64,000 nt of DNA from Bretschneidera sinensis (GCA_023935145.1 CM043698.1:61071501-61135500); one strand, 5' to 3'. Positions 11,588 to 25,900 are shown, counted from the stretch's first letter. The notes: generated from the letters alone by a model not told the origin. Numbers and translations: made by a program.

Positions 11588-13968
11588 TCACGCGGTATCT
11601 AAATCAACCTCTGCATCTGTCTCCCCATCTATCAAACCTGGCTCTGCTTCTGCATCTGCTTCTAATTGGCCTGCCTCTTGACCCACATCTGTATCAGAAC
11701 TTTGCTTTTGGTTTTCTTCTGGTGTAGGAGTGCCAGCTTGGGATATATTTCCAGTGTTTGTGGCATCAGTGTCCATCGGTGCTGCGGAGGTTTCTAGATC
11801 AGCTCTGATTCCATCACCATCAATCTCACTTGCAGGTGTTGCAATCTATAACCAAAGAGTAGTCATCAAACGCTACAAGAAGAAAATAAAGTCGAATAAT
11901 GCAAAAATTTGCAAGTCTCAAGCCAAATTAACATGTCCCTAGTGCTTAATTTGCCAGCACATACTGCAGGTGCAACTCTTAATTAGGGAAATAAAAGTTC
12001 CAAACCAATCAATCATTCAATCAATTGGGTTCATTACAATTGGGAAATTTTAACAATTCAATACAGTTTCATATGATCAACCAAAATAGTGCAGTTGTTG
12101 ATTGAACAATACAATTAAACCGAGCTGATCAGAACCAATTCTATATTTCACTTTTGACACTATATGGTTTACTGTCACTGGATGTTGCTGTTCAATTGTC
12201 TGAGCTTAACCACACCTAAGTATATGTTAATGTTTAAGTAACCAACAAATATAATAACAAAATATTTGATAATTTCAAATTACTCTACTAACCAATACCC
12301 TGTTCTAGTGTTTTCTCTCCCCCACCTTTTTTTTACTTCCTAACATGTCTAAGGTAAGGATCATGGATGTACTGCAAGTTGTCGAGAAGATGGTCGTCAA
12401 AAGGTGAAATGGGTTATACTCTTTTCGAACCTAACACAGTGAACTCAACTCCACAAAGTCTCTAAACAAACCCATCCTAACCTAAGTTGCATGCCAAGCC
12501 CAATCTCACATTTCTCCTAAGCTCCATTACAGGTCCTGATATGAGTGTTCTGTTGAAATATTGACAAAGATCTTTCGACACTGTTCTTCCCTTGTACATA
12601 ATTAATTGCTTCACATTGCTTCATTCTCCAAGCTTCATTAGTCATCACACTATTAGATTCCTAGTTGATGTAGTAGAACAATAAGCAGCTTCCAACATAT
12701 GGTTTCATATTCTAACAACTATTCTCAATATTGAGGGCATTCATTTGGGCTCAAGTATCTTTCCTAGTTACCCTGCATGGCGTTTGAGGAAATATGCAGG
12801 TATAAATAGCTTCTCAACACTTCAGGAAGAGCCCTCCAGTTTCACTACAATTTCATGTTTAACCTATTATATGGCTGAAACTATTTAATTAAAAGAAATT
12901 TACTGTCACTAAATGTAGTTTTTTAATTGTGTGAACTTAACCATTGCTAAGTCTTACGTTAATGTTCAAATTAACAACAAATACAATAACAAAATACTAG
13001 CATACCATAAAATGAAATTACTCTTCTAACCCATACCCCGTTCTCTCTCTCTCTGTTTAGGTTTCTCGACAAACATGTCAGATCATGGATTTATTGGAAG
13101 TTTTCGATGAAAGGAAGGTTGTTGAAAAGTGAAACTCTAGGTTATCCTTTTTGTGAACCAACTCAGGGTTATCCTTTTTGCGAACCAACCACGGAGAACT
13201 CGACTCCAGGAAATCCCTAAACCAACCCATCATCCTAACCCAGGTTGCACCTGAAGTACAATCTCACATTTCCCCTAAGCCCCATTAAAGGTCCCAATAT
13301 GAGTGTGCTGTCCAAATATTGACACATATCTTTCAACAGTTCCCCTCCATGGTAATTAATCGCCGCACATTCCTCCACTCTTCTTCCAGCTTCGTTAGCA
13401 ATCATGGTATTACATTGATGTAGAACAATCAGCAGCTTCCAACAGATGGTTTCATATTCTAACAACTATCTGCAATATTAAAGGCATTCATTATAGCTGA
13501 AGTACTTTCCTAGCCACCCTGTGTACCACTTGTAAAAATATGCACGTAACATTGATAGCTTCTCATTCTTTAGGAACAGCTCTCCAGATTCATCACAATT
13601 TCATGTTTAACCTTCTATAAGTATGAAACCATTTAACTAAAAGAAAATTACAGAAGTAAAAGTTGCAAAGGATACCTGATTTTCGTCAATTTGATGTTGA
13701 GCACCTTTTGTTTCCTCTCTTTTGGCACGTTTAGACCTGTCATTCGGTTTAGCTTGATATTTGGACCGGAAATCAGGTGGCAAAAGTTCTAGAGGCACAA
13801 CTCCTTCAATACCGTGGTCAGTAAACTGCAATTGAATCCATGTAAGCTCCACTAAGTTAAGATTGGCTTTAACCAAATTATATATTGAGAATGTCTTATT
13901 GTGCATACCCTAGAAAATCCATCCAAGTCCTGTCGAGCTGAAAAACGAAGACCTTTCCAGCAGTAAAC
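11588..13968 (-). CDS. THO1: THO1 exons 19-21 (C-terminus and stop)
   Basis: Exon 19 (13,968-13,909) encodes [20 protein letters not shown]. Exon 20 (13,825-13,676) encodes [20 protein letters not shown] and a lysine-rich [13 protein letters not shown] stretch that may serve as a nuclear localisation signal. Exon 21 (11,845-11,588) encodes an acidic, Ser/Thr/Gln-rich tail (...[10 protein letters not shown]..., ...[16 protein letters not shown]...) ending DAEVDLDTA before TGA. Acidic disordered tails are typical of plant THO1. Intron 20 (1.8 kb) contains a diverged tandem duplication. Confidence 0.93.
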
Positions 13969-16900
13969 CTGCATAAAAGCAGTAGGAAAATTTGTTTTAA
14001 TAAAATAAATAAATAAATTAACATTTAACGCAAAATCAATCCAAACCACTAACTTTAGAAAAACCAAAACTCATACTTAACAACAAGAGTCTAAATGAGT
14101 GCACCTCTGAATGGAACTTTTAAGACATGTAAATATTCATATAAGCATAGCACATTTGTTAATCCATGGACAACATTACATTTCCACCCTGATAACCACT
14201 GATATCAGAATCATGGAATAGCATACCAACTTATCACAAATAGTATATCGGACTAGGATCTAAATTTTAAAAATTTATTAGTTCATAGCTAAGATACATC
14301 TATGTAAAGTCTAAAATTTTGATTATGTCTAGAATTGTTTAGTATATTGTCTTTGCATATTTAACTTACAGTGGATGACACCGATGAAAAGTTGAAAACA
14401 CAAGTTCTACATATTCCAAATGAAACCATGCAATTGTGCATGTGTATATAAAAACAGAAATATATACCACTTTATTTCATAGCACTGGTATAACTTTGAG
14501 TAGAATGGAGAAGGGTTGTTAGTCAACAATCTAAAATAGTTCTTGTCAAGATGTCTTAGTTTCACTCTAGTTTCTTTCTATTTAGGTGGGTGTGGAGCTC
14601 CAAAATGGGATAAATACATTATTAGAAAATAGAGATCCTTAAGTGTAAAATACATAAATCCGTTATTTTTTTTAATTTTTTTTACAGAAACCCTCTTTTT
14701 TATTATAAACAATTAAAGCCCTGAGCTTTCAGAAGGTTGAAGTGGTACCATCTACCCTGAATTAGGGTTAATTAGTTAAATGACTATTTAGTCACGTAAG
14801 AATCATTTAGCCATTTAGATACAAAATGACCAACACCTAAATAGAACCAATCCTTTGACCCATGTGTCTCAGACCCACTTACACTCAAACAACATTCTAA
14901 GCAACAATATCCTAGTCCTCAACCCCCTCCCCCCTTAAAATTTTGATTATGTCTAGAATTGTTTGTGTGAGTGGTTGGTCTTGGAGATCGACCATCAAGA
15001 GATGAGACTTGAAAGGAAAGTGGTGCAACAGAGGTTTTGTTGCTACGTTGATGATACACTGATGGGTAAAGTAGGATGCTAGGGTTTTGTGTTTTTGGAG
15101 ATTTATTGAAGGGCGGTGATTGGATGGTGGACAATGGGAGCAGTAGTGATCAAAAGGTGAGCTGATGGTTAGAATACAATGGTATTAGGTGCAAGGGGTT
15201 ACCCAAGTTTACCTTTGCCCATTTTCTCTAACAGCTGTTAATGGCCATTTACTAACTACACAGAATTGAGTGACAAGTCTCACATCCATTTGATGAAAGG
15301 CCAGAGGTCTAATTGTTTGAATTAAAAATCAAAAGGTGGATCTGATAGTTACAACAATAATTACAGTGGTGTTGGTTGCAGGTGATCAAGTGATTCTCAC
15401 AATATTAGCTTTGCCCATTTTCTCTAGCAGCTGTTAATGACCATTTCTAATTAAACAGAATTAAGTGGTAAGTTGTACATTGCACTTGACGAAAGCTCAT
15501 AGGTTTAATTATTTAAATTAAAAGTTGAGGATTGATGTCTCTTGCCCTTAGGGTTTAGGTTCTGGTGTAATTTACCCAAGTTTTTATTAAAGCATATAAA
15601 ACTTTATCATTGGACTGGAGGAAAAAAGGAAAAAAAAAAAAAAGGAAAAATGAAAATTAACTATCCACTTAACTTTCACTCATGAAACACCTCTTTTGCT
15701 CAAGCCACATCCATAAAGGAAATTTACTTATTAAACAGAATTGAGTGGCAAGTCATACATTGCATTTTTTGAAAGGTTAAAGGTTTAATCATGTAAATTA
15801 AAAATCAAAAGATGGAGCTGATGGTTAACAACGATAACTAGTGGTGCTGATTGCAGGTGATCAACTGATTCGCAGGCCATTTACTAATTAAACAAAATTG
15901 TCTGGCAAGTTGAACATTGCAACTTGTGACTTGACAAAAGGTCAGAGGTTTAATTATTCAAATTAAAGGATTGATGTCTTTTGCTCTTAGACTTAAAGGG
16001 ATCTTGAATTTACCATTGGATTGGAGAAAAAACAGAAAAGAAAATAATGCAGAGTTAACGATCCACACAACTTTCACCCAGGAAAGACCTCTCTAGCTCA
16101 AGCCTAATGTTTCCACATTTTTGTGGCCACGTACCCTCCATGATGGCCTTCTACTACTACCCAGCCTAATTTATTTCTCTTTTGATAAGTGCATTGTTTT
16201 TAAAAGAATGCACCAAGGGGTGCAACCCAAAGCGTTTTAACATTCCTAATTTATTTCTCAAAGCGTTTTCACGTTCCTAATTTTCTAATTAAGAAAAAAA
16301 AGGGTTAAGTTCTATGAACTTTATCCTTAAACACACTTTATGTTTCCATATTTCCAAACTTTTACGCTTTCCAATTACCTGCAAGAAATCCTTTCACCAA
16401 AAACACCCCGTGAAAGTTTTGGCAAGTGTGATAAAAAGGTACTTACATGAGTATTTGATGAAGTACACAAGGAAGAGCAAATTTAGGTATGACGGGTTAT
16501 TTTGATTAGTGGGTGATTATGTCATCGTGGAAATAGTATGGGTATCTGGAGCCGATCTGAGCCACTCCCAAGCCAATTTTGAGAGAAAAAAACCAATATT
16601 TTTTTATAATTTTTTCCTGGAGAAAAAAAGGAAAAAGAAAATAGAGGAGAAAAAAATGAAAAAAAAGTTTATGTATGAGCACATTTATTTTTAGTTTGTT
16701 ACCATGTCTACTCGAACTTTTAAGTTTATGTATGAGCACATTTATTTTTAGTTTGTTACCATGTCTACTCGAACTTGAGAAAAGATCGAGTTAGTGTATG
16801 ATATACTTTCTGTTACCTACAAGGGTCTAGAGTTGAGATCTCTAAAAAAAGGAATGGTTCGTGTCAAAATTATCAAAGTGAATAGCCTACTAACCCTAAA

Positions 16901-19900
16901 GTCAGTAGTCATATATTTATATAGAACTGAATAATGAGAAAGTACAAAAATACCCTTATACTCTTAACATACTCTAACACTCCCCCTCGAGTTGGATTAT
17001 GTGTGTTATATGCACCAAACTTGTTATATATATCCGAGTCCCATCTAAGGGTGTAGTGAAGATATCAACTAACTGATCATAACACTCCCCCTCAAGTTGG
17101 ACCATGTGTGTCATATGCACCCAATTTGTTATATATAAATTTCATATGCACCCAATTTGTTATACATAAATTTAATCTGAGTCCTATCTAAGGGTTTAGT
17201 GAAGATATCAACTAACTGATCAGTAGGCGAATCATATCTTGTAATAGTTTCTCCCGAACAACATGACAATCCACCTCAATATGCTTTGTCCTCTCATGAA
17301 ATACAAGATTAGTTGCAATATGAATAGCAGTTTGGTTATCACATGCTAAACACAGGACAAGTTGCAATATGAATAGCGGTTTGGTTATCACATGCTAAAC
17401 ACATAGGACTGTGGAAACCCAAGTTCAGCTAGAATTTGCTTTAACCATACTAACTCGAAGGTAGTATGAGCCATAACCCTGTATTCAGACTCCGCACTAG
17501 TCCTCGCAACCACTGTTTGCTACTTACTTTTCCATGACACCAGCTTACCTCTAACAAACACAATATCATGTGGTGGATCTCCGATCTGATTGCCCAATCC
17601 GCATCAGTATATCCCTCAATCTGAGTATGACCATGATTATAATATAACAAACCACAACCGAGAGCACTCTTAAGATATCTCAGAATGCAGACAACTGCAT
17701 CCCAATGACTAATCCATGGAACATTAAGAAGCTGACTAACCACACTTGTAGCAAAGGTAATATCAGGTCTAGTGACAGTTAAGTAATATAGTTTCCCACC
17801 AAACTTCTATATGGTCTTGGGTCAGTCAACAACTCACCCTAATCAATGCCATAAACCTGGGTATAGCTTTTTGCCACCAAGCGAGCCTTTAATCGATCAA
17901 TAATACCATCACGATGAAATTTGATAGTATACGCCCAACGACACCCCACAACAGATTTAACAGGAGGAAGATGAACCATTTCAGCTTCCACAGCTACTTT
18001 CCACCCAGAATGGGACAAAGCTTCTATAAGAGACTTGGGAAGAGAAGTAGTGGACACAAAGGCAACAAAGGAAGCATAGGTAGGAGACAAGTTATCATAA
18101 GAAATATAAGAGGCAAGAGGATAAGTAGTGCATGAGCGCTTAGAAGGGCAACTGGACGATCGTCTTCAGTGAAGGATCGGAAGAGACTAGATCTGGTGAA
18201 ACAGGAGCTACTGGTGAAGAAGCAGGTGGTTTCGGGTGACGAGAATACACTTGGATATGGTGATCATGTGGGGCCAGTGAGTGTGTAGTAGAGATGTGGA
18301 AAGAGGCTAAGGAATGGGAAGAGTGGGCAAGGGAGGAGGAGACACAGATGGATCTGACGAGACGGAAGCAGCCAAATCAAACATCAAATGTAACTCATAG
18401 TAAAACGGGGTGGACTCAAAGAAGGTGATGTTGGCAAAAACAAAAACGTTTCAAGGACAGACTGTAACAACGATATCCTTTCTTCGTACTAGAGTAGCCA
18501 AGGAACACACACTTAATGGAATGAGGAGCAAGTTTGTCAATGCCAAGAGCAAGTTGATGAACAAAACAAACAGACCCAAAACCACGCGGAGGCAAAAGAA
18601 ATGGGTGATCAGAGAGTGTGGAGTGGGGTCTTACCAACAAAAACAGATGAAGGCAAGCGATTAATTAAATAGCACGCAAGAAGGACAACATCACCCCAAA
18701 ACATTTTAGGCACATTCATATGAAACAGGAGAGTGCAGGCAACATCTAGAAGGTGACGATACTTTCTCTCAGCACCCCATTTTTTTGGGAGGTATGAGAG
18801 CAAGAAGATTGATAAATAATACCAAAAACTAACATGAAAGAATTAAATGGTTCAGAGAAATACTCACGTGCATTGTCACTATGAAAAATGCAAATTAGTA
18901 AATTAAATTGTGTTTTGATCTCAGCACAGAAAGCACAAAATATGGAGAATAATTCAAAACGATCTTTCATTAAATAAAGCCAAGTAAGCCAAGAATAGTC
19001 TTCCACAGCAACAGGAAGGATGCCCAAGGTGACAATGCAGTTGAAGAGGAGACACAGCAACAGGACAAGCAACTGGTTGAGAAAGAGGATCAAGGTGGTA
19101 AAGTCCATTGGATTCATCCCCTCCACCAATCATCCTTTGTGTTTTCAGATCATGAATAACAACAGAATCAGGGAGAAATGTTACATAACAATTAAGATAT
19201 TTAGTAAGTTAGACTCACAGATGATAAGTTAAATTTAGAATGAGGAAGATAAATGCCAAATGACAAAGACATAGACGGACTAGGTTGAGAATTGCTTATT
19301 CCATTAGCAATAGTTTCAGCAAGAGTAACTGCACGTAAAGAAGTTGATTGAGAGAAACTAGAAAAGCCATCAGTGGTACCTGACACATGATCCGTAGTAG
19401 CAGAATCAATAATCCAAAGTCTAAACGACGAACTAGAAGACAGAAAAATGGTAGGAGTACCTTTCTAGGCCAGGAAAACAGTAGAGTAAGGTGTCGGTTG
19501 AGATGCCTCATCTGTCAAAAAGCGAAGGAACCGAGAGAACCGAGCATAGTCATCCTCGGAAATAGATCTGAACTGCGGCTCAGGAGTGGTGGAAGGAGAT
19601 TCAATCACATCAGTAGCCACAACATTAGCAACAGGAGGTTTCCTAACCAAATCATAACCAATAGCATGAGTATGACCAACCCGATTACAATGAGTGCATT
19701 GACAACCAACCAACTGATAAAACGATTCACGAGTATGACCATCACGCTAATAATGTGTATGCTTGGGTCTACCACGACCACCAAGACCTCTTCCACCACC
19801 AAGAGAACTAAAATCTCGACTATCACGATCACCACCAAAACCACCACCACTGAAAACCACCACAACTAGTTTGAGTGACTAAGTCATACCTAGGAGCAGG

Positions 19901-22900
19901 AATATCAGTATCTCGAGATGAGAGACTACGGGACAGGCGAGAATAGGTCAGAGTCAGAGATGGAAGCTCGAAATTGGACAAAATCTGAGATCGCATCGAG
20001 TCAAACTCAGGTGATAAACCCGCCAAAAACTTAAGAACTACCATTTGCTCCCGTTGTCGATGCATAACCTGAAGATCAGTAGACAAAGACATCAAAGAAT
20101 GCAATTCTTCAAAGATACGTTGTACATCAGTGAATACTCAAGAAGGGTCTTAGTACCAATTTTGGTGCCAAAGACTCAAACGGCAAGTCATACATCCAAG
20201 TAAGATTCTGGAATACAAAAACTGTAAGTAATCCCAAACTTTCTTGCAAGTTCGAAGGTGGGAACACATTAGCAATCGATGGCTCCATAGAATTCCACAA
20301 CAAACCAATCAATTTAGCATCATCACATCTCCAAACCTTACTGACATTCATATGAATTGGATTCTCAAGAGGGATCTCTGTAAGAAGATGAGCTTATTTA
20401 TCCTCGCCAATAAAATATAACTAAACAGCGGTAGCCCATTGTGCATAATTTGTACCATCTAACTTACGAGTGGTAATAGGGAGAGCTAATCCAGAACTAG
20501 ATTTAGAATCCATAGGGAAACAAGACAATCAACTTAACAAAAGGGAAGCTCAACCAACAAAATACCAAACAAAGGAAATATGGACGCATCAATAGAAAAA
20601 ATAGAAAAGGGAGACCAAAAACAGAATCCAACAGTGACGGACAACATTATGTTTTTTCTCCTTTTTTTGGTACCTCACTGATCCAAGTCGGTTCAATTGA
20701 TCTGAAAATTTGGTGCAAAATAAGGGGCCACAACAAGCTGTTTGGGCATATCCAGGTCATATATGAAGAACCGAATCGAAGCTGAAATCTCACTATACAG
20801 AGACCGAATGAGCTCGCCAGTGACGGGGAGGTGGCAGGAGAAACAAAGGAAACGAACCTGCTACATTTTGGAAACAAAAGAAAAGCTGCCGAAAACGACC
20901 GGGAGTTAGCCGGAAAAAGGGAGGGATCTAGTGAGAAAAGGTGAGGGGTCTAGTCGAAAAAGAGATTGGGTGGTGAGGATGGTTTCTGGGCTGTGGGTCT
21001 GGTTGGGAAGAAGAGATTGTTTTTTGGTAGAAGACGTTTCTATTTATTTTAATCAGGATCCCACTCACACTCTAATACCATGTCAAAATTATCAGAGTGA
21101 ATAGCCTATTAACCCTAAGGCCAGTAGTCATATTTATATAGAACTGAATAATGAAAAAGTACAAAAATACCCTTATACTCTAACAGAACAGTTCGCACCA
21201 CTTTCATCATAGCTTGAACGAGGAAAATGAAGTACTTAGTTGTTGGATTTGTTATAATGAGGGAAAAATTGAAAACCTAAGTCGAGAATATGAGTATTGA
21301 GTGTGGTTATTGAGATGACAATGCTTTGAATTGTGTTTATGATGATTATGGTCGTGCTTATAAAAATGAGTATTATTATGCTTCTAGAGATGTTTATGAT
21401 GGTTAAGATGAGCATTGTCATGCTTATGGGGATGCCCATGGTTGTTTGAATTCATAGTTGTCAAAATCGTACAACTCACGATTTGATTCGTAAGATTTGA
21501 TTCAAGAACTAAGCAATTCGAATTCGTATTTTTTTTTTTTTTTTATAAAAACAATTTTAGAAGAAAGGTTTAACACAAGATGTTTAGGGCTAAAATAAAC
21601 ATAGTTCATTAGTTTTCCTACTTCATTTAAGTTATTCTAGAAATTTAGGATTCTAAGATTTTTTGTGATGAAACAAGCAAGCCCATATAACATTCATATA
21701 TTAGATTTCAATCCATAATAGTATTAAGCATAGTAACACGATTATTTTATTTTATTGTCATATTATTTACTATTTATTATTACTAAAAATTACAATTTAT
21801 TATAATGTGTTATTGCGCTATCTTAGTTGTTATTTGTTAGTTGTTAGCAACTTACTATTATATGATTATAATATGTTAATTAGAGTAGATTATATTGGGA
21901 TTCAGACCCACATCACTTGCTTAGAGGCAAGTACCCTTCTAGTTGGTCACATGATCAATCCATATATATTAAAATATTTCACTTTTAATGTATTTTGTTT
22001 GTTTTATATGAATATATGTCAATTTGTATTGAATCTTACTATTCGATTCAATTCTCGATTAACAAAATCAAAATTTCGATTCACAATTCGAATCTCGATT
22101 TGAAAACCATGCAATCAAGACAATCCTGTATGGAATTTGCTCCATTGATGCAACCTCACCTCGAACATCTTTCATCCTTGATGGCTTCATCTTGACTCGA
22201 GACTTGCTTGTATTTTGATGTCTCTGTCACTAGGTTTAAATTTGTCAATTTCCAAATCAGCTTTCAATGTCACAACACCCAATGGCTTGCACGCTTCGGT
22301 ACATTAATTCGGGAAGTTACTCATCTTCTCTAGACCTTCAAAAACAACTACTAAATGATACTGACGTTTTGGTTCTATCACATGCTCAGTTGATTGAACA
22401 AGACCAACAAAATGATGAAATTGTTAGCCATAATGAGTATGTTGAAAAGGTTTAAGACAAAAATGACTAGGAATTAAGTCAAAATTGATGACAAGATGGA
22501 GGCTATGGTTGATAATTTGATACACATGCTCCTCTTGTTGACTGTATCGTACCTGCTTGGTATGAAGTGCCGACATTCTCAACAAAAGAATTTGCACCTC
22601 CTAAAGATTTTGACTTCAAAGAATTTTGAAACTATATTTTGCTTCTCCAACCATCCAAGATCTTTATGCTTCACCGTTGTCGAGTTCTTTCTAAGTGATG
22701 GAGAATGATGTAGACAATGAAGAATAAATTTTGAGCTTTTAATTTAAGTATTATAGTTATTTTGATTATGGGGTAATTATGTAATTGTGGAAATAGTGAG
22801 TATTTAAAATTTTAGGAATCAATCAATATATTTAAGTTAGTAGTTAGAGTTTTAGCTTGGATTTATGGTTTATACAGTGAGGGAAGAGGGAGAGATGAGA

Positions 22901-25900
22901 GACAGAGAGTGAGTGGAAAGTGGAGAGAGAGGATGGATGTGTGTTATGGAGGCAGAAAATGATTCTAACCCAAAGGTTAGTAGTAGTTTATGTATAAGAC
23001 ATAATAGTGAGATATTATAATAATTCCCTTGCTCAACCTTACACTCCTAACACTCCCCCTCAAGTTGGAGCATACTCCAACTTGTTACAAATGAACCCAT
23101 ATCATAACAAACCAACCTATCATATCTAAAACAAATAAATCCAAACTCAAAAATTACAATAACCCATAAGAACATATCAGGGCAACATGCCCACGACAGT
23201 AAGGTCAACACAACCTAACGAGACAAGATCCGAGACACTAGATCCGCAAGACATTGACTTTTTGTCTTAGCTGAGATAGAGACGACTTTGACAGGTCTAC
23301 AATTAATGGGTGAGATTCACCATAACAAGTCAAATCGGGTCAACTTCATTAACACAAAGCCAAATCCGGGTTGGATCATACCACAAATTGATATAGGTCA
23401 AATGGACCTTGGTCAAATCGGGCCTCCTTCATCTTCTTACTCCTCTTCTTCTTCAACAGAAACACAAAATGGATTCAGGTCTAGAACCGAGTGAGGGGAA
23501 ACGGGTCATAGCAGATTTGACGATGTACAGTCGTCGGAACGAGTCATCAGTGGATGGATTTTGGTAGCCGGAGCAAAGCGAACCTCGCTATGATCTCCAA
23601 ATACCGCGATATTGCCCGAATAGAATCGTCCAAGACTTAACTCTCCAATCCGCCACTTTCCAGTGTCGCACAGTCAAACCGACCACAACATCGTGGGCAA
23701 CCAAAACTCTAAAGTCCCATCGCCGAAGAAGAAGCAGATTCGCCCGAAAAACAGACCAGAAACTAAAAAACAAAATCTAAACCTAGTTGTATATATTTTG
23801 TTCTTTTTTTGGCTTACCTAAGACTACCCACCAAGATCCCATAAAACTATAGGATTTGATGCCACGTTGTTGTCTGGATTTAGGGTTTATACAGTTAGGG
23901 AAGAGAGATAGAGAGTGGAGAGAGAGAGAGAGGGTGGTTGTGTGTTATGGAGGCAGAAAAGGATTATAACCCTAAGGTTAGTAGTAGTTTATATATAAGA
24001 CATTAGTGAGAGATTACAATAATACCCTTACTCAACCCTACACTCCTAACAGTTAGTTTCCTTACTCAAGTTTAGTAGTTGGTTTCCTTATTTAAGTTTA
24101 GTTGTTAGTTTCCTTATTTAAAGTATTCCTTATAGAAGTAGGACTAGGGTTTCTAAGATCTCTAAATAAGAGACATCTCTATGTTATGTTTACTTATTGA
24201 TGAATAAACAAACTATTTTTTATATTTTCTTGCATCCCTGTGATTGGGTTTAGCATTCTTGCACCGTGTGACTAGGTTGTTGCTTCCCATAGAAAAATGC
24301 GATTTGAATTGTTACCTTTATTTTCTTGTTATTGTTCTTTTTTCGCCTATCGTTCTACATCAGTAGGACTATCTCATCAGCAACAGCTTATAAGCTTGAA
24401 AATGAACAAAAACTCACCCGGTTATTTTTGTGGTGGTATTCAGCTTCTATCCCTGCTGTTGGATCCATCTGAAATTAAAACAAGATGACATAGTGAAAAT
24501 AAGTTCCAGCTAATGAAAAGGAAACACACATGAGAATTATCTTGCAGAAACCTGATTATTAAAAAAAGGATAACAGACACCTACTTATTAAAAAAGGATA
24601 ACAGACACCAGAGAAATCAAGAAAAAAAATGAGAATGCTTACATCTTCTGCCAAGGGCTTCCAATACTCTGTGATTGCAGGAGTTCGAACACGTTGAGGA
24701 TCAGTCAAAGCATTCTGTCCATGCCGATAAAGATTTAATTATGTCAGTATTATACCAATGCTAAAACGTGAAATAACTTGAACAAATTAAAAGAATAAAA
24801 TTAATGGATAGAGATTAGGTAATAGACCATTGAAGTGGAGACATCTAAATTTAATTATGAATGTTTATTAAGCAATTATGATCTAAGTTCACTCTTTGGG
24901 CTCTCGTTCTGCTTGTGGAAAAAAATTTACTCTGATATCCCTCTGTTCCAAAATGATTGTCACTTTTGACTTTTAGATTTTTGGGTTATTATCACCAAAC
25001 AGCCTTACATTTTGTCATGTATTTCAATGTCTCCTTGCATTTTAAATTATTGATTTACCCCTTGCATTTTAGGTATGTGTCCAATAGATAATGATGAAAA
25101 AATTGATATCGACGCACACAAAAATCTTAACTTAATAACAGAGCAAAATTTTTTATCAAGATTTTTGTGTACACCAATATCAATTTTGATCAAGATTTTT
25201 GTGTATGTTGGTATCAACTTTGATCAAGATTTTTATGTGTGACATTCTTAATTTGCAGGAGTTATCATCATAAGGGTTTATTGGACACATGCCTAAAATG
25301 TAAAGGGTAAATTGATCATTTTTAAAATGCAAAAGGGATATTGAAACACATGGCAAAATGTAAAGGTGCTTAATGATAATAACTCCTATGTTTTTTAATA
25401 TTTCATTGACTTAAAATTATAAAAAGATAATTTTTAAAAACTTGTGAACTCTATGAAATTATATTTGAAAATGTTTATTACTTTATTAATTTGATTAAAG
25501 AAAAAAAATTAATCAATTAACTTAGTGAATATTGCAAGGTGACAATCATTAAGGGCATGAGAATTGCATTCGCATGAATCGCATCCCACCTATTCAAACA
25601 TTTAGGGGCATGATAATGAGGATTCATTATCACTGATCATGGTGATGGACTCCCACAAAATTTGGGGAAACCATTAAGATTCTAAGAAATTGATTGCTGA
25701 AGGGGTGGCAACTCTCGTCCATTGGCACCACTTCCAGCAACTCCCTTTTTGTTCCAAACACTGCCAGCACATTGCGAGAGCTGCCAACCTTGACCTCTTT
25801 TATTCGTATTTTTTTCTCCAATCGCAAGGCTGAAAGAATTATACCCGAGAAGTCCTCGGCAGTTCTACTGTCACTGGCAAGAGAGAGAGAGAGAGAGGGA

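Larger units (their letters stand above)
16862..21190 (-). mobile_element. Ty1/Copia LTR retrotransposon with LTRs, PBS, PPT and target duplication
   Basis: LTRs of about 110-118 bp lie at 16,862-16,979 and 21,081-21,190 (both begin TGTCAAAATTATCA). The 5-bp target duplication GTTCG flanks them at 16,857-16,861 and 21,191-21,195. Read on the minus strand, TGGTATTAGAGTGTG beside the right LTR is a PBS matching the initiator-Met tRNA type. A G-rich PPT (complement of CTCCCCCTCGAG) adjoins the left LTR. Internal minus-strand pieces run in Copia order: gag from 20,513 ([20 protein letters not shown]), a CCHC knuckle near 19,690, integrase near 18,750-19,130 (with HSDNAREYF), then RT and RNase H to 17,450. 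Stops and frameshifts abound and the RT core is missing. Confidence 0.92.

Noticed and set aside
12900..13652. Second copy of a THO1 exon created by the intron 20 duplication
   Set aside because: Neither copy contains exon sequence; the duplicated unit stops a few tens of bases short of exon 20.
19387..19869. 160-codon plus-strand Thr/Arg-rich frame
   Set aside because: It is the antisense of the Copia gag/zinc-knuckle region, whose Gly/Val-rich minus frame creates Thr/Asn-rich codons opposite.
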